Shown here piece by piece: positions 46,158-57,013 of a DNA stretch of 64,000 bases (position 1 is its first letter; each line of letters begins with the position of its first letter). The DNA lies in the NCBI GenBank assembly GCA_014529385.2, contig CM043953.1, forward strand, positions 93,751,342-93,815,341. Reading direction: 5' to 3'. This DNA comes from Adiantum capillus-veneris. Lineage: Eukaryota > Streptophyta > Polypodiopsida > Polypodiales > Pteridaceae. The notes under the pieces were generated by a model. That model did no database searches. It saw only the letters and a program-made list of their open reading frames with translations, and was not told the DNA's origin. The translations under genes and the position numbers were made by a program.

Positions 46158-47558
46158 TTATGACAAAGTACAAGACGGAATCAAGAGTAAAAACGAGTTC
46201 GTATAATCGTTCCTAGATAACCAGAATCGAGAAAGAAATATACTCCTTTGATGATCTTATGCCAAAGTTGTAGCTTATTTACCCAGCTAAACTGAAAAAA
46301 CAATTGCTTCTAACCGAGATATTAGCCATCCCATCGTCTTACTTAATTAATCTAAAGTATTAAACTAACAAAGTAGGATCAGTTGTGTCAGTATAAAGGA
46401 GCATTATATTGCTCTATCGATCTCAAGTCTTGCACAATATTAAACTGGATAAAACATCTCGCACAAAATACTGGAAAACTTAAGTACGATGCCATTCTCT
46501 TTAGAAAAAATACCCACACAACAGACCTTCCTATAGAGACGCCCCAGAGATCGAGATACCTGCAGAGGAGCGACTTGTCTCACTGTTTCTAGAGGGACTG
46601 CTAAACAAAGAACTTCATGCTATACTCTATAGTAAAAAGCATACAACCCTAGAGGCGTGTGTGTCTGATGCTATCGACCTAGGAGACAATTGTGAGATCT
46701 TTAATGAAGAGGATGTCCCTAAGGATAACCAAAGCAAGAAGACTGCATCCAAAAAACGAGCACAAGTAGGAACGGCTATTGTGGCACCACTCTCATCCAT
46801 AGAAGATATGCTAAAAAGGATGAATGACATGATGAACAATATGCAAAAAGCACCTGTGAGAGGACCAGGACAGGGGATATCCCCACAAGGACAACCAATT
46901 AATCCACAAAAATTGTGTGCAATCAAGGGTAAATGGACCAACCATGAGACCCACGAGTGCTACTTCAGACCAAAGTATGGTGGGAATGTTCAGTACGTGC
47001 CCATGAGGCCACAAGGACAACCCATGTACAGATATTAGCCTAATATGGCTCAAGTTCAAAGACCACCAATGGGTATGGAGAGACTTCAATTTGTGTTGAG
47101 ACAACAACCTCCTTATCCAGGACATAATGCGGTGCCTGTAAAGTACATGCACTCAGAAGGATTCATAGATGAACAAGCATTAGTGCCTGTTACAACCTAT
47201 GTGGAGCCTAGTCCATCTACAGTAATGGTAGAGGGAGATTGGTATAGTCCACATCCGTCCACCACCAATGGAGGAAACCATGACTTATGCTCCACCAAAG
47301 CTTGCTCTAATGTATTATGTAGCTAATCAAGGTGTCAGACCTCCCATGGGAAGACCCATGATGAAGCCCAGAACAGGAAACTGTCATAACTGTGGTGTTG
47401 ATGACCATTGGAAGAATGAATGTCCAGAGCTTGACAAAAAACTCAAACCAATTGAAGCCTATTGCATACAATGTTGCAAAAAGGGAGGACACTTTCCGGA
47501 AGATTATCCTAAGAATCCTTTGAACAAGGGAAAAATTGTAGTCAACGTAGATGCCTAG
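46158..47558 (+). pseudogene. Gypsy-3 gag
   Basis: The capsid end reads ERLVSLFLEGLLNKELHAIL...TLEACVSDAIDLGDN (46565-46690). Then comes a Met/Gln/Pro-rich part with CAIKGKWTNHETHECYF (a knuckle with Lys for the second Cys), followed by CHNCGVDDHWKNEC (intact CX2CX4HX4C) and YCIQCCKKGGHFPEDY (CX2CX5HX4 with Tyr for the last Cys). A TAG at 47036-47038 and a frameshift near 47300 interrupt it. The part upstream of 46565 is too decayed to follow. Confidence 0.75.
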
Positions 47559-49569
47559 TAGCTCATCAGAGAGCGAACCGATTGTTCCAATCAAGGTAAT
47601 CACTAGAGCCCAGGCAAAGAAAAAGAAACACAATTCCTCTGATGATTCGGAGAACACGAAAGTTTCTTCTCAAAGAATCAAAAGGAGCAAAAGCAAAAGA
47701 TATGAGATGAGAAAACAAAAACAACGGATTGAAAATGAAGAGAAAGCAAAAATTCTAGCCCAGGACAAGTCGAAAGAAACTGGCAGTGAATTCAAGGAAA
47801 CAACCGTGAAATCTGGAGGATCCATTCTGGTTTATATAATTTTTTAGCCTATCAATGGCACCTTGGAAGCCTACCAAGCAGGACTTAAAGCGGGCCAAAA
47901 CATGGAAAACAAATGGAAAAACTATCCATCTCCAGACATGGAAGCAGCTAAGCTGGAAGCTTATCAAAATTTGGTAAGAATCACGCAGGAAATGCTGGAT
48001 AAACAGAAACCCAAGCTTGAAAGTATTGCAAAACTGGAAGATCTTGCGGTAGAAGAAACGAAAGCAAAATCCGATGTGGTGGCAGAACCCCACCTTGAAA
48101 CAAATGAACCGGAGCTCATAGTGCCGGACAGTGAAGATTCCTTAGAAGGAATTCCATTCATAGAGAAAGACTGGCCAGGACACCTATGGGAAAAGGTAAG
48201 GGAGATCAATGATTGGAGCCTAACTTTAAAGTCGGATCCTATAGAGGAAGTCTGGTTGGATAACCTACCATCTGATATAAACATGGATATACAATCCTTA
48301 TACGGGGATTGCGGATCAGAGGCTTCAGGGATATCTAAACCAATGACATTAAAAACATTACCTTCTTACTTGGGAGATAATGAATATGAATCTATCATTT
48401 GCAAAACCACTCAAGTCAAAAGAGCCAAACAGACCCAAGAAGTAGACAACATTCATTCAATCATGTCTACACCTATCCAATGCACTCTTAATTTGGGAGA
48501 ACTATTGAAACTCAGGCCATACTTATGGAATGATTTACATAAAACCCTAGAGAAGGTGGGGATAATGGGGTTAATCCCTAGGAATTTGGAAAACTTGAAA
48601 AATGAAACGGAATACAAAGAGATTCGATCAGTTCCTATGAACAAGGCCGGAGAATATTATGAAGGGGAAGAACAAAACACTACCCTCCCAGTGAAGTATA
48701 ATGACATTGAAACCATGGCAATACTGGATAGTGGAGGTGGCATAGCCATAGCCACTAAAGCAGTATGGGAATCTTGGGGATAGCCAGCCATTAGACAAAC
48801 GTGAATAAAATTGCAGTTGGTTGACGGACACATTGAAAGACCATTAGGGCTACTAGAAAAAGTGATAGTCAACTCCTGTGAAATTGAATATCAACACACT
48901 TTTGTCATAGTAGACTTTGGGGAAAAACTCAACTATGAAATCATATTGGGAAGACCTTTCATGCGACATGTACAGCTTATCCAAGATTCGAGAAACTACT
49001 ATCTGTACTTGAAGCAGGTGGGATCTATAACAAGAGTCAATCTAAAAGACCACACCTATAGAGACGTCTTGAAAACACCCATCCAAGAGTTTGATTCAGT
49101 CTCTTCGGTTGAAACTAAACTTCCATCTTGGTTAAACAAAGACACTCCTATTTCGATGTGTGGAGCTTCAGAAAATGGAAGCTTAAGACAAGAGGAATGT
49201 ATCCTAGAAAGGGATTGTACAGACGAAGCCTACATACCTGAACCCTTTCCAGAGCATTTATTCAAACCATTCGAGTGGACTCAAATCTTAGCGACAATGG
49301 ATGTATGCGTGAACATGTCTATGCCTACTCAATTTTGCAGTGAGGATGGCTACGACATAATTCCCATCCAAATGATGTCAGTTCTTAACATTGAAAACAA
49401 GGATGAGGAAACAAAGGACTTGATGAAAGCTCAACAAGTCTTTTCTGACCTCTATTACGATGCAACTAATGAGTTGGATGAACACTCAACTACCTCCGAA
49501 GATTCGGTTCGAAAAAGAACATACGAGAGCTCAACTACTCTTAAGGGGAAGGGAGGAAAAGTTTTTTGA
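47551..49569 (+). pseudogene. Gypsy-3 basic linker and N-terminal protease
   Basis: One frame with two stops (47845-47847 and 48781-48783). It starts with a Lys/Arg/Ser-rich region, then about 250 residues of acidic, Glu-rich sequence. The retropepsin follows: MAILDSGGGIAIATKAVW (active-site loop D-S-G-G, about 48715-48770) and EIILGRPFMRHV (about 48935-48970). After it a further 190 residues, acidic and Ser/Thr-rich, lead toward the reverse transcriptase. Length and position match the usual gag-PR-RT layout. Confidence 0.75.
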
Positions 49570-49749
49570 CTTTCCTAACCAGAAATCAAGAAGACAAAAA
49601 TGGTATAGAAGAAATAGGGACACTAAAATTATGAAAGCACGACCTATGCCATCAGTCTCCAGTAAAACACAATTCCTGATGCAGATAGATGTTAATGATT
49701 GTGTCAAGGACAAAATAACTGGCAGATATCCTTCAAACGGAACTAAAAA

Positions 49750-50810
49750 ATGTCTCAGACAATGAGAAAAACAAAGAAGGGTACTCACGAAGAACATCAG
49801 GATAAAAAACCACTCATGACTAAAGTCAAGCGGAAAAAGAAATATCAAGAGTTGAAAAAAGCTCTAAAGGAGATATACACAACCGAAATGGAAACCACGG
49901 AAGAGGATGGTAAGGATGTAATGCATGTTCCATCCCATTACAAAAATTATACTCTCCAAGATCGGAAAATCATAATCGAACAACCGGTTAGGGAACTACG
50001 GAAACAAGGTGAGTCTTACGAAGGCCCTAAAAATGCTAAAAGCGTAGACTTGGCTAAACCAGGAGAAGAGCCTAGACCGGCTTACATTGCAAACGACCTA
50101 ACAGAAGAAGAAGAAAAGCTTTTGCTAAGCTTGTTAAAGGAATACTGGGATATCTTTGCTTGGTCTTACAAGGATCTCAAGGGTGTTGATCCATAAATCT
50201 GCCAACATACCATGCCCATGAGAGATGATGCGAAACCAAGTAGACAGAGGCCATACACTTATAACGACACATTTTCCAGGAAGATCAAAGAAGAGATTGA
50301 AAAACTAAAGGAAGCTGTATTCATTTACGAAATTGAACACACTGATTGGGTGTCCCCAATTGTGGTAGTACCTAAAAAGAATGGAAAATAACGAGTGTAT
50401 GTTAATCTCAAAAAGTGAATGCAGCTACCATTAGAGACAACTTTTCTCTTCCGATAACGGACCACGTTTTAGAACGAGTGGCAAGAAAAGAAGCTTACAG
50501 CTTCCTAGATGGCTTTTTCGGATATAATAAACTTTTGGTTGACCCAAAAGATCAGCATAAAACTGCTTTTGCAACAAAATGGGGTATATTTACCTATCGG
50601 GTTATGCCATTTGGGTTAACTAATGCTCTAGCCACATTTCAAAGATTGATGAGCCATGCTTTCAAAGAGTCTCTTCAGAAATTCTTGGAAGTATACATGG
50701 ATGATTTATGTGTACATTCGTCAATCTGAGCTAATCATTTTGAACACCTCAAAAAGGTATTCGAGAAATGTATACTTTACAGGATTTGCTTAAACCCGGA
50801 AAAGTGCACA
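49750..50810 (+). pseudogene. Gypsy-3 reverse transcriptase
   Basis: The approach region reads LLLSLLKEYWDIFAWSYKDL. After a stop at 50194 it continues TDWVSPIVVVPKKNGK, AATIRDNFSLPITDHVLERV, EAYSFLDGFFGYNK, TAFATKWGIFTYRVMPFGLTN and EVYMDDLCVHS, with the catalytic M-D-D intact. Stops at 50194, 50390 and 50727 and one frameshift near 50415 are the only breaks that I see. Confidence 0.85.
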
Positions 50811-50813
50811 TTC

Positions 50814-51560
50814 ATGGGAAGACAAGGAAAAATCCTTGGACACATCGTGTCTAAAAATGGCATAGCTACCAATATTGAAAAGATTCATGTCATTGCTGAT
50901 TTGCCTAGACCAACAACAGTTAAAGGGGTACAAGCCTTCATGGGACATTGTGGATATTACCGACGATTCATCTACATGTATGCTATAATTGCAAAACCCA
51001 TGTATAGCTTGATTACGCACTTTGAATGGACTGAGGCATGTGAAGAATCCTTCCTGAAGCTTAAGCAAGCTCTCACCTCAGCTCCAATATTGAAAGCACC
51101 CGATTGGGATAAGGTATTCAACGTACACGTAGATGCTCCAAACTTTGCTATTGGTTGTATACTAGCCCAACCAAGAGATGGGAAAATTGACTTTCCTATT
51201 TCTTATGCTAGCCGACAACTAAATATGGCAGAAAAGAATTACACCACCACTGCGAGAGAAGGACTAGGAATGATCTATGCCGTTAAAAAGTATAGACATT
51301 ACCTATTGGCCAACAAGTTTGTGTTCTTTGTGGACCACCAAGCTTTGTTATATTTGGTCAACAAGCCATGCAGCACAGGAAGAATAGTGAGATGGTTCAT
51401 CATTCTTCTCGAATTTGATTTCACTGTGGTTGTAAAAAAAGGCACTATACATCAACGAGCAGATCATTTGTCCAAGATTGTTTCAGGGGAATCACCAAAA
51501 GGGGTAGATGATGATCTACTAGATGCCTATTTGTTCTCCGTGGAAATGATACCTAGATAG
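50814..51560 (+). pseudogene. Gypsy-3 thumb and RNase H
   Basis: A 248-codon open frame. The thumb reads GHIVSKNGIATNIEKI and FMGHCGYYRRFI. RNase H has NVHVDAPNFAIGCILAQ (first Asp), TAREGLGMIYAVKKYRHYL (Glu), FFVDHQALLYLVNKP (second Asp) and HQRADHLSKI. The catalytic residues look intact. It ends at a TAG after VEMIPR. Confidence 0.85.
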
Positions 51561-51573
51561 TCGGAAAAAATTT

Positions 51574-51910
51574 GTGTCATTGATGACAATAGCTCAAGTG
51601 GATTCACCACTTCCTATCACAGTTGATTTAATCGAGCAATCAACTATGTATCAATTACTAGTTGGGAGGCTATATAAAATAAATCGAGACGGGATATTGC
51701 TTTTATGCATCAACCCTGAAGAAAAGGCTCAATACCTAAGTAAAGCACATGTCACCATAGTAGGACTTCACTTTGCAGAAGACCAAACTATGCAACGAAT
51801 CTTGAGACTTGGAGTATTTTGGCCGACTATGAGAAGAGATGTTCGATCTTTTGTAAAATATTGCCCTCAATGTCAAAAAAAACCACCCATTCCTCATGTA
51901 ACATTGTTTC
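51574..51910 (+). CDS. Gypsy-3 extra zinc-binding (H2C2-like) domain
   Basis: Open frame that begins after a stop and one-base shift following RNase H. It reads LLVGRLYKINRDGILLLC, then AHVTIVGLHF (His-x6-His) and LGVFWPTMRRDVRSFVKYCPQCQ (Cys-x2-Cys): a full HHCC set. It is followed by KPPIPHVTLFQMSRVPKWSS, a linker, then a second domain of the same kind. Most gypsy elements have one such domain before the integrase core. Confidence 0.7.
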
Positions 51911-52290
51911 AAATGTCACGTGTTCCTAAGTGGAGTAGCTATTTGGTTACTTACTTATCGAACCGAACATTTCCCGAGGATATGAGTAAACGCCGTCAGA
52001 GAGAAATTGAAACGGAAGCAAGAGACTATGCTCTCATTGGGAACCAATTGTATCGGAGAGGTAAGGATCAACATTTGCGTCTTTGTGCAAATGAAAACGA
52101 GTATATTCCAATTATAGAACAAGCACATGCTGGATTAGCTGGAGGCACTTTTCTAGTGAGACCACCGCAAGATCAATCTTGATGGTAGGCATATGGTGGC
52201 CAACACTTTTTGCAGATGCCAAAGAATATGTTCGAAGGTGTGATACTTGTCAACGAGCAAAAATGCCAACACGAGTAGACAGCATGCCCT
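51911..52290 (+). pseudogene. Gypsy-3 second H2C2 domain, adjoining the integrase
   Basis: Reads ALIGNQLYRRGKDQHLRLC, QAHAGLAGGTF and WWPTLFADAKEYVRRCDTCQ. The second His of the usual H-x-G-x-x-G-G-H is Thr here, while the CX2C is intact. A stop and shift at about 52180 fall between the His and Cys halves. Confidence 0.75.
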
Positions 52291-52847
52291 TAAGACCAAT
52301 GATGGGGGCTAGAGCCTTCGCAAAATGGGGTATAGATTTTGTTGGACCGATACAGCCACCTGCTTATAGAACCCAAGCTCAATATATCATTGTAGCTACG
52401 GACTATTTGACCAAATGGGCCGAGGCTAAGGCAACCCAAAAGAATGATGCCAGAACCACTGTTGCATTCTTATATGAGTATGTATTCGTGAGGTATGGAC
52501 TGCCAATAGAGATTGTCAGTGATCGAAGAACTCATTTCCTCAACGAGGTAATAGAGTATTTGCTTAATGAGTTTATGGTTATCCATAACAAATCAGCACC
52601 CTATCACCCACAAGAGAACGGACAAGCTGAGCATACGAATAAAATTCTTAGCTCGGTACTGACCGAAGTGGTTAGTTCAAGAAGGACAGACTGGGAAATG
52701 AATCTCCATGCTGCTCTATGGGCTTATCGAGTTTCATTCAAAATGGCTTTAAATGCTACACCCTTTAACCTTGTTTATGGTCTTGATGTCATACTGCTAA
52801 TAGAATTTCTATTGCCGACCTTAAGGGTAGCACAAACTCTTGAGTGA
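52291..52847 (+). pseudogene. Gypsy-3 integrase core
   Basis: Contains FAKWGIDFVGPI (first Asp), YIIVATDYLTKWAEAKAT, EIVSDRRTHFLNEV (second Asp) and YHPQENGQAEHTNKI (Glu), then WAYRVSFKMALNATPFNLVYG. The D-D-E triad is complete and the frame is open to a TGA at 52845. Past this the usual integrase C-terminal domain appears shortened: a short helical, charged stretch leads straight to the next domain. Confidence 0.85.
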
Positions 52848-52969
52848 ACTGGACATGAATTGTCAGAAAGATTTGAAGATTTGGAAAAGCTAGACGAGAA
52901 AAGGCTAACTGCTGTAGCTCATATCTATGCACAAAAGTTGATGAAGCCCAAGAGGAAGCTAGACTTCGG

Positions 52970-53578
52970 GTGCTCGAGCGTAAAGCTGCTCTCAAGAATC
53001 AACATATACTGATTCCCATCAACACTTTGGAACTAGATGATCGACAATGGGAATTACCTAAAGATGCAATTTCAACAGATGATGACTTGTTAGGTGGAAT
53101 GGATCTTCGCATCAAAGTACAACTCAACAATCATAGCACCAATGCTTTGGTAGACACAAGAGCTAGAGTGAATGCAGTCAGTTATTCCACATACAAGAAG
53201 GCAACAATTCAAGCATTGACCACAGGAATAATGACAGTCAAAGGATGCAATAAGAACCCAACTCCAACATTGGGAGTAGTCAACTTGAACGTGGTAGTAC
53301 ATGGATGCTCATGTCCGCATCAGTTTGTATGCTTGCCAGATAAACACATAAATGAAACGATGATTCTTGGCATTCCTTGGATGCGTACATACAAAGTAGT
53401 ACCAGATTGGGATACAAATCAGCTAAAGCTATCACTTAAAGGAGGGAAAATCATTGTTCCTATTGCACCAAGCAAAGAGGAATGGAAAAGATGCAATCAG
53501 AGGACCAATCCACGAAGCAAATCTTCTCCATCCCCTCGACAAACAAATGCTACAAGTAGCATACAAGGAGTCAGGTAA
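52970..53578 (+). CDS. Gypsy-3 retropepsin-like domain downstream of integrase
   Basis: A 202-codon open frame. After a 45-residue lead it reads STNALVDTRARVNAVSYSTY (a retropepsin loop with Arg for the usual Gly: D-T-R-A) and ends QFVCLPDKHINETMILGIPW (the I-L-G-x-P-W motif), then PDWDTNQLKL. The first protease of this element lies in its usual place before the reverse transcriptase, so this is a second one. The Gly to Arg change should destroy catalysis in this copy. Gypsy-4 has the equivalent with D-T-G-A. Confidence 0.7.
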   Translation: MLERKAALKNQHILIPINTLELDDRQWELPKDAISTDDDLLGGMDLRIKVQLNNHSTNALVDTRARVNAVSYSTYKKATIQALTTGIMTVKGCNKNPTPTLGVVNLNVVVHGCSCPHQFVCLPDKHINETMILGIPWMRTYKVVPDWDTNQLKLSLKGGKIIVPIAPSKEEWKRCNQRTNPRSKSSPSPRQTNATSSIQGVR

Positions 53579-54134
53579 ATTTGGGTACCAAAAGCACAAC
53601 TTGTGGATAAACTGAATCAGATCTGGGTGCCTACAATTTCATCAGAGAAACGGAAGACAGTTCCAAGGATTCGAGCACAAAATCGAGCATCTATGAACAA
53701 GTAACCTAACATGAAAAAGATTTGGAAGAAAAAGGATCACTTATCTTCTCCACACAACCCGTAACCAATCAAACATTGGCGAGTTAAGTCTCAACAGACT
53801 TTCAAAAACCATGCACCAAGCAGACCGAGCTACCAATGGTGAGAAAAAGCTCGACAACCGTCCAAAGTGCTCCCAACAGCTCAAGTAATCAGCATGCTTA
53901 AACACCCTGATGGTACTATCAAACAGAGAGCACAAAGGCTACAAGATTTTCTCTTTGGAAGACATCAACAGCAAACCTCGACATTGGAAACCCTTGAGCT
54001 ATTTACTCAAGACCCAGCTCTTGCACAGCATATTGAGTTGAATTGCATTGATCTTCAAATCATGGTAGAGCCAATCACGGCTATGTATAGACACAATTGT
54101 TCGATCCATGCACGCGTCCCAGAGAATGCCATCT
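53579..54134 (+). pseudogene. Gypsy-3 C-terminal tail
   Basis: Just past the protease-like frame the sequence reads IWVPKAQLVDKLNQIWVPT, two WVP motifs 15 residues apart, followed by basic stretches with stops. A separate frame at 53867-54136 (ISMLKHPDGTIKQRAQRLQD...) continues up to the polypurine tract. Function unknown. Confidence 0.45.
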
Positions 54135-54150
54135 AGGAGGGGTGGAAGGG
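54135..54150 (+). other. Gypsy-3 polypurine tract
   Basis: AGGAGGGGTGGAAGGG, directly before the presumed 3' LTR start. Confidence 0.75.
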
Positions 54151-54930
54151 TACTACTAAATACTAAGTAATTAAGGGCAATGATTGAAGAGGAAGGAAAA
54201 AGTTTCATGTTAACGTGTGATTTTTTGTAAAATTACCTAATAATGCCCTATTAATTCATCAACAAGGAAAAATTCACTGATAATATCTTCTCGATGAGTG
54301 TAAATAGTGTATATACTATCAAAAAATCATCAAAAATAGTCCTTTTTTGGATATTTTTCATCATTTTGTTGAAAAGGAGGCTTAAAAATAAAGAAATCCA
54401 ACAAAAAACAATAAAGTTGTGTTTTTCAAGGGATTTCTTAATTATTGGATTTTCACTTAGTTTTTTTAGAGCATTTTTCTATCTTCTTTGATTTTTTCAA
54501 ATAAAAAGGTCAAAAATTTATAATAAATAGCAGGAAAGCTCAGATGGAAAACGAAAGACATGATGGTGATCAGGAAGAGAAGGCGAACAAGCATAAAAAT
54601 TTTCAACGAAATCAAAAGATGGAAGCAGGAAGGCCAAAGTAGGCGGCTAAGACTACTTTTGCAAAATTCTTGCAGAATGAGCTACATGAATCCGATTTTG
54701 GAAATTTTTGAGCCTAGCATAGATTTCACGGCCTAATAGGACTAACAGGGGAATCTGGGGAAAATTGGTTCGGGAAGTCCAGGTATAGATATCCAGCTTA
54801 GGCTAAAACCACCTCATTTCCACTTGGAGCCTTTGCAGAGAGAGCATTTCGGCTTCTTTCGCGCGTCATTTTCGGAGCCCACAATTGACCTTTTTCAGCG
54901 CCGTCTCACGCGAGACATGAGGGGTAAGTT
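54151..54930 (+). repeat. Presumed 3' LTR of Gypsy-3 and following sequence
   Basis: AT-rich, no coding frame. It starts with TACTACTAAATAC, a possible mutated TG start. No second copy is in the window because the 5' end is lost, so its right end cannot be fixed. The boundary with element G leader sequence is somewhere before about 55 kb. Confidence 0.4.
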
Positions 54931-56207
54931 CCTTACTAATCAATGATCCATTTTGTACGGCCGGTAGCTAGTCTAAGGCCCTAGAAAAACCCCTAGAAGC
55001 CGAGCTGTGCACGAAGACCTACGACCTAAAAGTGACCATAGCGGCTTGCCAGCTTGACCAAATTGGATAAGATTTGAAACATAGCATGCCCTAACATAAT
55101 AGAACCATTCCATACCATCAGATGATCATTCGACTGGGGTCAAGGGGGTCCCCAGTAGAGAATTAGGGTTTTTTGGAAAAGGCCATAATTCCGACCTGAC
55201 TCCACAGATGGCTTGCTAATGAGGCTCATATACAATGTATATGATTGGTTTGGAGAAATCCCTCCAGTAAAGCCCTCGAAAAGCGAAAAACAGCTCGAAG
55301 ATTACAAAGCGTCAAATTCAACATACGAGGCCAAACTGACTCCAAATGAGCCAACATTGGACAGGTAGCTTCACGACGAGGTTACGGACAAGTCCAAAGC
55401 CTCAAAGTTGACCGACCAACCTAACAGACAGAGTAATCACAAAAAACGGTGAATTCAGAGTCGACAGAGCACAAAGTGATGCCGGCATGACCAAACTTGA
55501 CCAAATTCAAGTTAGGACTTGTATTAGGTGTATGAAACATGTTTAGGTCAAAATTTATGTGAAATGCAAAGTTTTTGTCACTGTAGTAAATAATCGTGAT
55601 TATTTACTTTTGCGATATTTTTGCTTGGAAATTGTCAATTCACCTCACCTATCATGTGTACACATCTATTACAAGCCAAAAATCAAGTATGAGCCAAAAT
55701 GACCACCCATTACTTGCAAGATTGCCAAAAAACGCAAAGAAGTCTATGAAAGTCAAAATTTGGGTTCCGAACAACTTTTCTTGATCCAAATCATCTCATA
55801 ATTCATACCCAAGGTCTATACCATGCCTAGAATGAGTCTATGCCAAAAAATGTCGATTTTGGAAGAAAAGCAATAATCGCGATTATTTACTTTTTGGCCA
55901 AAATGGGGCAATTTGAAAAATTTGTCATCATACATCCAAAGAGCATGTTGAGATAAGCCCACTAGCCAATTTAAGTCAATTTGGATTTCAAAATCTCAAA
56001 TTTTCTTTATATCTACTGTTTCAGAGACCTAAAGCCAAAATCTGGTACCATTTTCACCTTGTACATCCAAATGAGCCCATATTTCCCTCAGAGCATGTAA
56101 TTGGCACATACTTCAAGCCTATAAAGCCAAGTTTGCAAAAAAGTTGAAAATTTCCCCAGGTGTAAATAATCGCGATTATTTACTTTGGTTGCAAATTTTT
56201 GTTTTGA
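54931..56207 (+). other. Element G leader with palindromes
   Basis: No coding sequence. AATAATCGCGATTATT or a one-base variant occurs near 55589, 55872 and 56165, with successive spacing of 283 and 293 bp. The units between are diverged but each ends in a GTAAATAAT-like approach. See findings. Confidence 0.6.
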
Positions 56208-56972
56208 CCATACACTTTTGTTCCTTGTATAATTTTATGCATCTTTGCTTGTTCAAAACTTGATTTGAAGCAATTTGGACCAGATTATCAGCATTTCAGT
56301 CTAAAAGGACATTCCAGAGAAAAAACTGACAACTCTGCTAACTTTGCACTCTACTCAAGAGCAATGCAAGCCGCAGAGAAGGCCAAGAAGAAGTTAAACC
56401 AAAAGGAGAAGTTACAAGAGCTACCCCCGTATCAACTTGACCCCGAGTCAGTAAAGGCAGCCAAGGCATCTTACCTTTCTAAAGAGAAGTTAGAAGAACA
56501 CCACACCACGGTCTTCATGGGAAAGTTTAAGAGTGAAGAAGGGCATCCGGTGGAGTTGCAGCTCTTGCCTAAAGAGGTCTACGATGTAGCTACAAAGCCA
56601 AAAACCAAGGAGGCTAACCGCAGGTTGGGACTCCGACACTTCTATGAACAAGAGCCCTGCGGAGTAGACTTTCAGAAAGCTTACGAGCTTCTGTCCACCA
56701 TCAAGGAAGATGGAATTGCCCAAATCTTGACGATGCAGGCAAGAGATAGGAAAACAGCGGACACGTTTACAAAGGAAACAGCTGCGGCTACATTTGTCAA
56801 TCTCATCCACAAGCAGGTGGAAGAGCCAGCCCATCTGTACCACCAACATTTCCATTTCCTAGCGAAAAGGCCACCAAGGTACACGACACCAAATCACGCC
56901 GTGGCCACCACTTTTACACAAGTTCTGACGTCAACACCAGACAACCTGTGGACCACACGCAATATGTGTTAA
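56208..56972 (+). pseudogene. Element G ORF, N-terminal part
   Basis: An open frame of 255 codons without an ATG at its start (it runs from after a TGA at 56205-56207). It has a Lys/Glu-rich helix (KAKKKLNQKEKLQELPPY), then a region with VELQLLPKEVYDVATKPK, GLRHFYEQEPCGVDFQKAYE and KETAAATFVNLIHKQVE. It looks folded and mixed in composition, but I recognise no family. Confidence 0.45.
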
Positions 56973-57013
56973 CAATATTGAAGGCCACCAAGAAGGAATG
57001 AAACATAACATAC

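Larger units (their letters stand above)
46158..54150 (+). mobile_element. Gypsy-3: nearly complete Ty3/gypsy polyprotein, 5'-truncated
   Basis: Order on the plus strand: gag with zinc knuckles, basic linker, protease, reverse transcriptase, RNase H, two H2C2-like domains, integrase core, a second retropepsin-like domain, and a tail rich in WVPK-type motifs, then a polypurine tract (54135-54150). The 5' end is lost: gag-like sequence starts directly at the end of repeat F. The pol style (EAYSFLDGFFGYNK, EVYMDDLCVHS) fits plant non-chromovirus gypsy elements. Only a modest number of stops and frameshifts break the frame, so decay is fairly recent. Confidence 0.85.
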
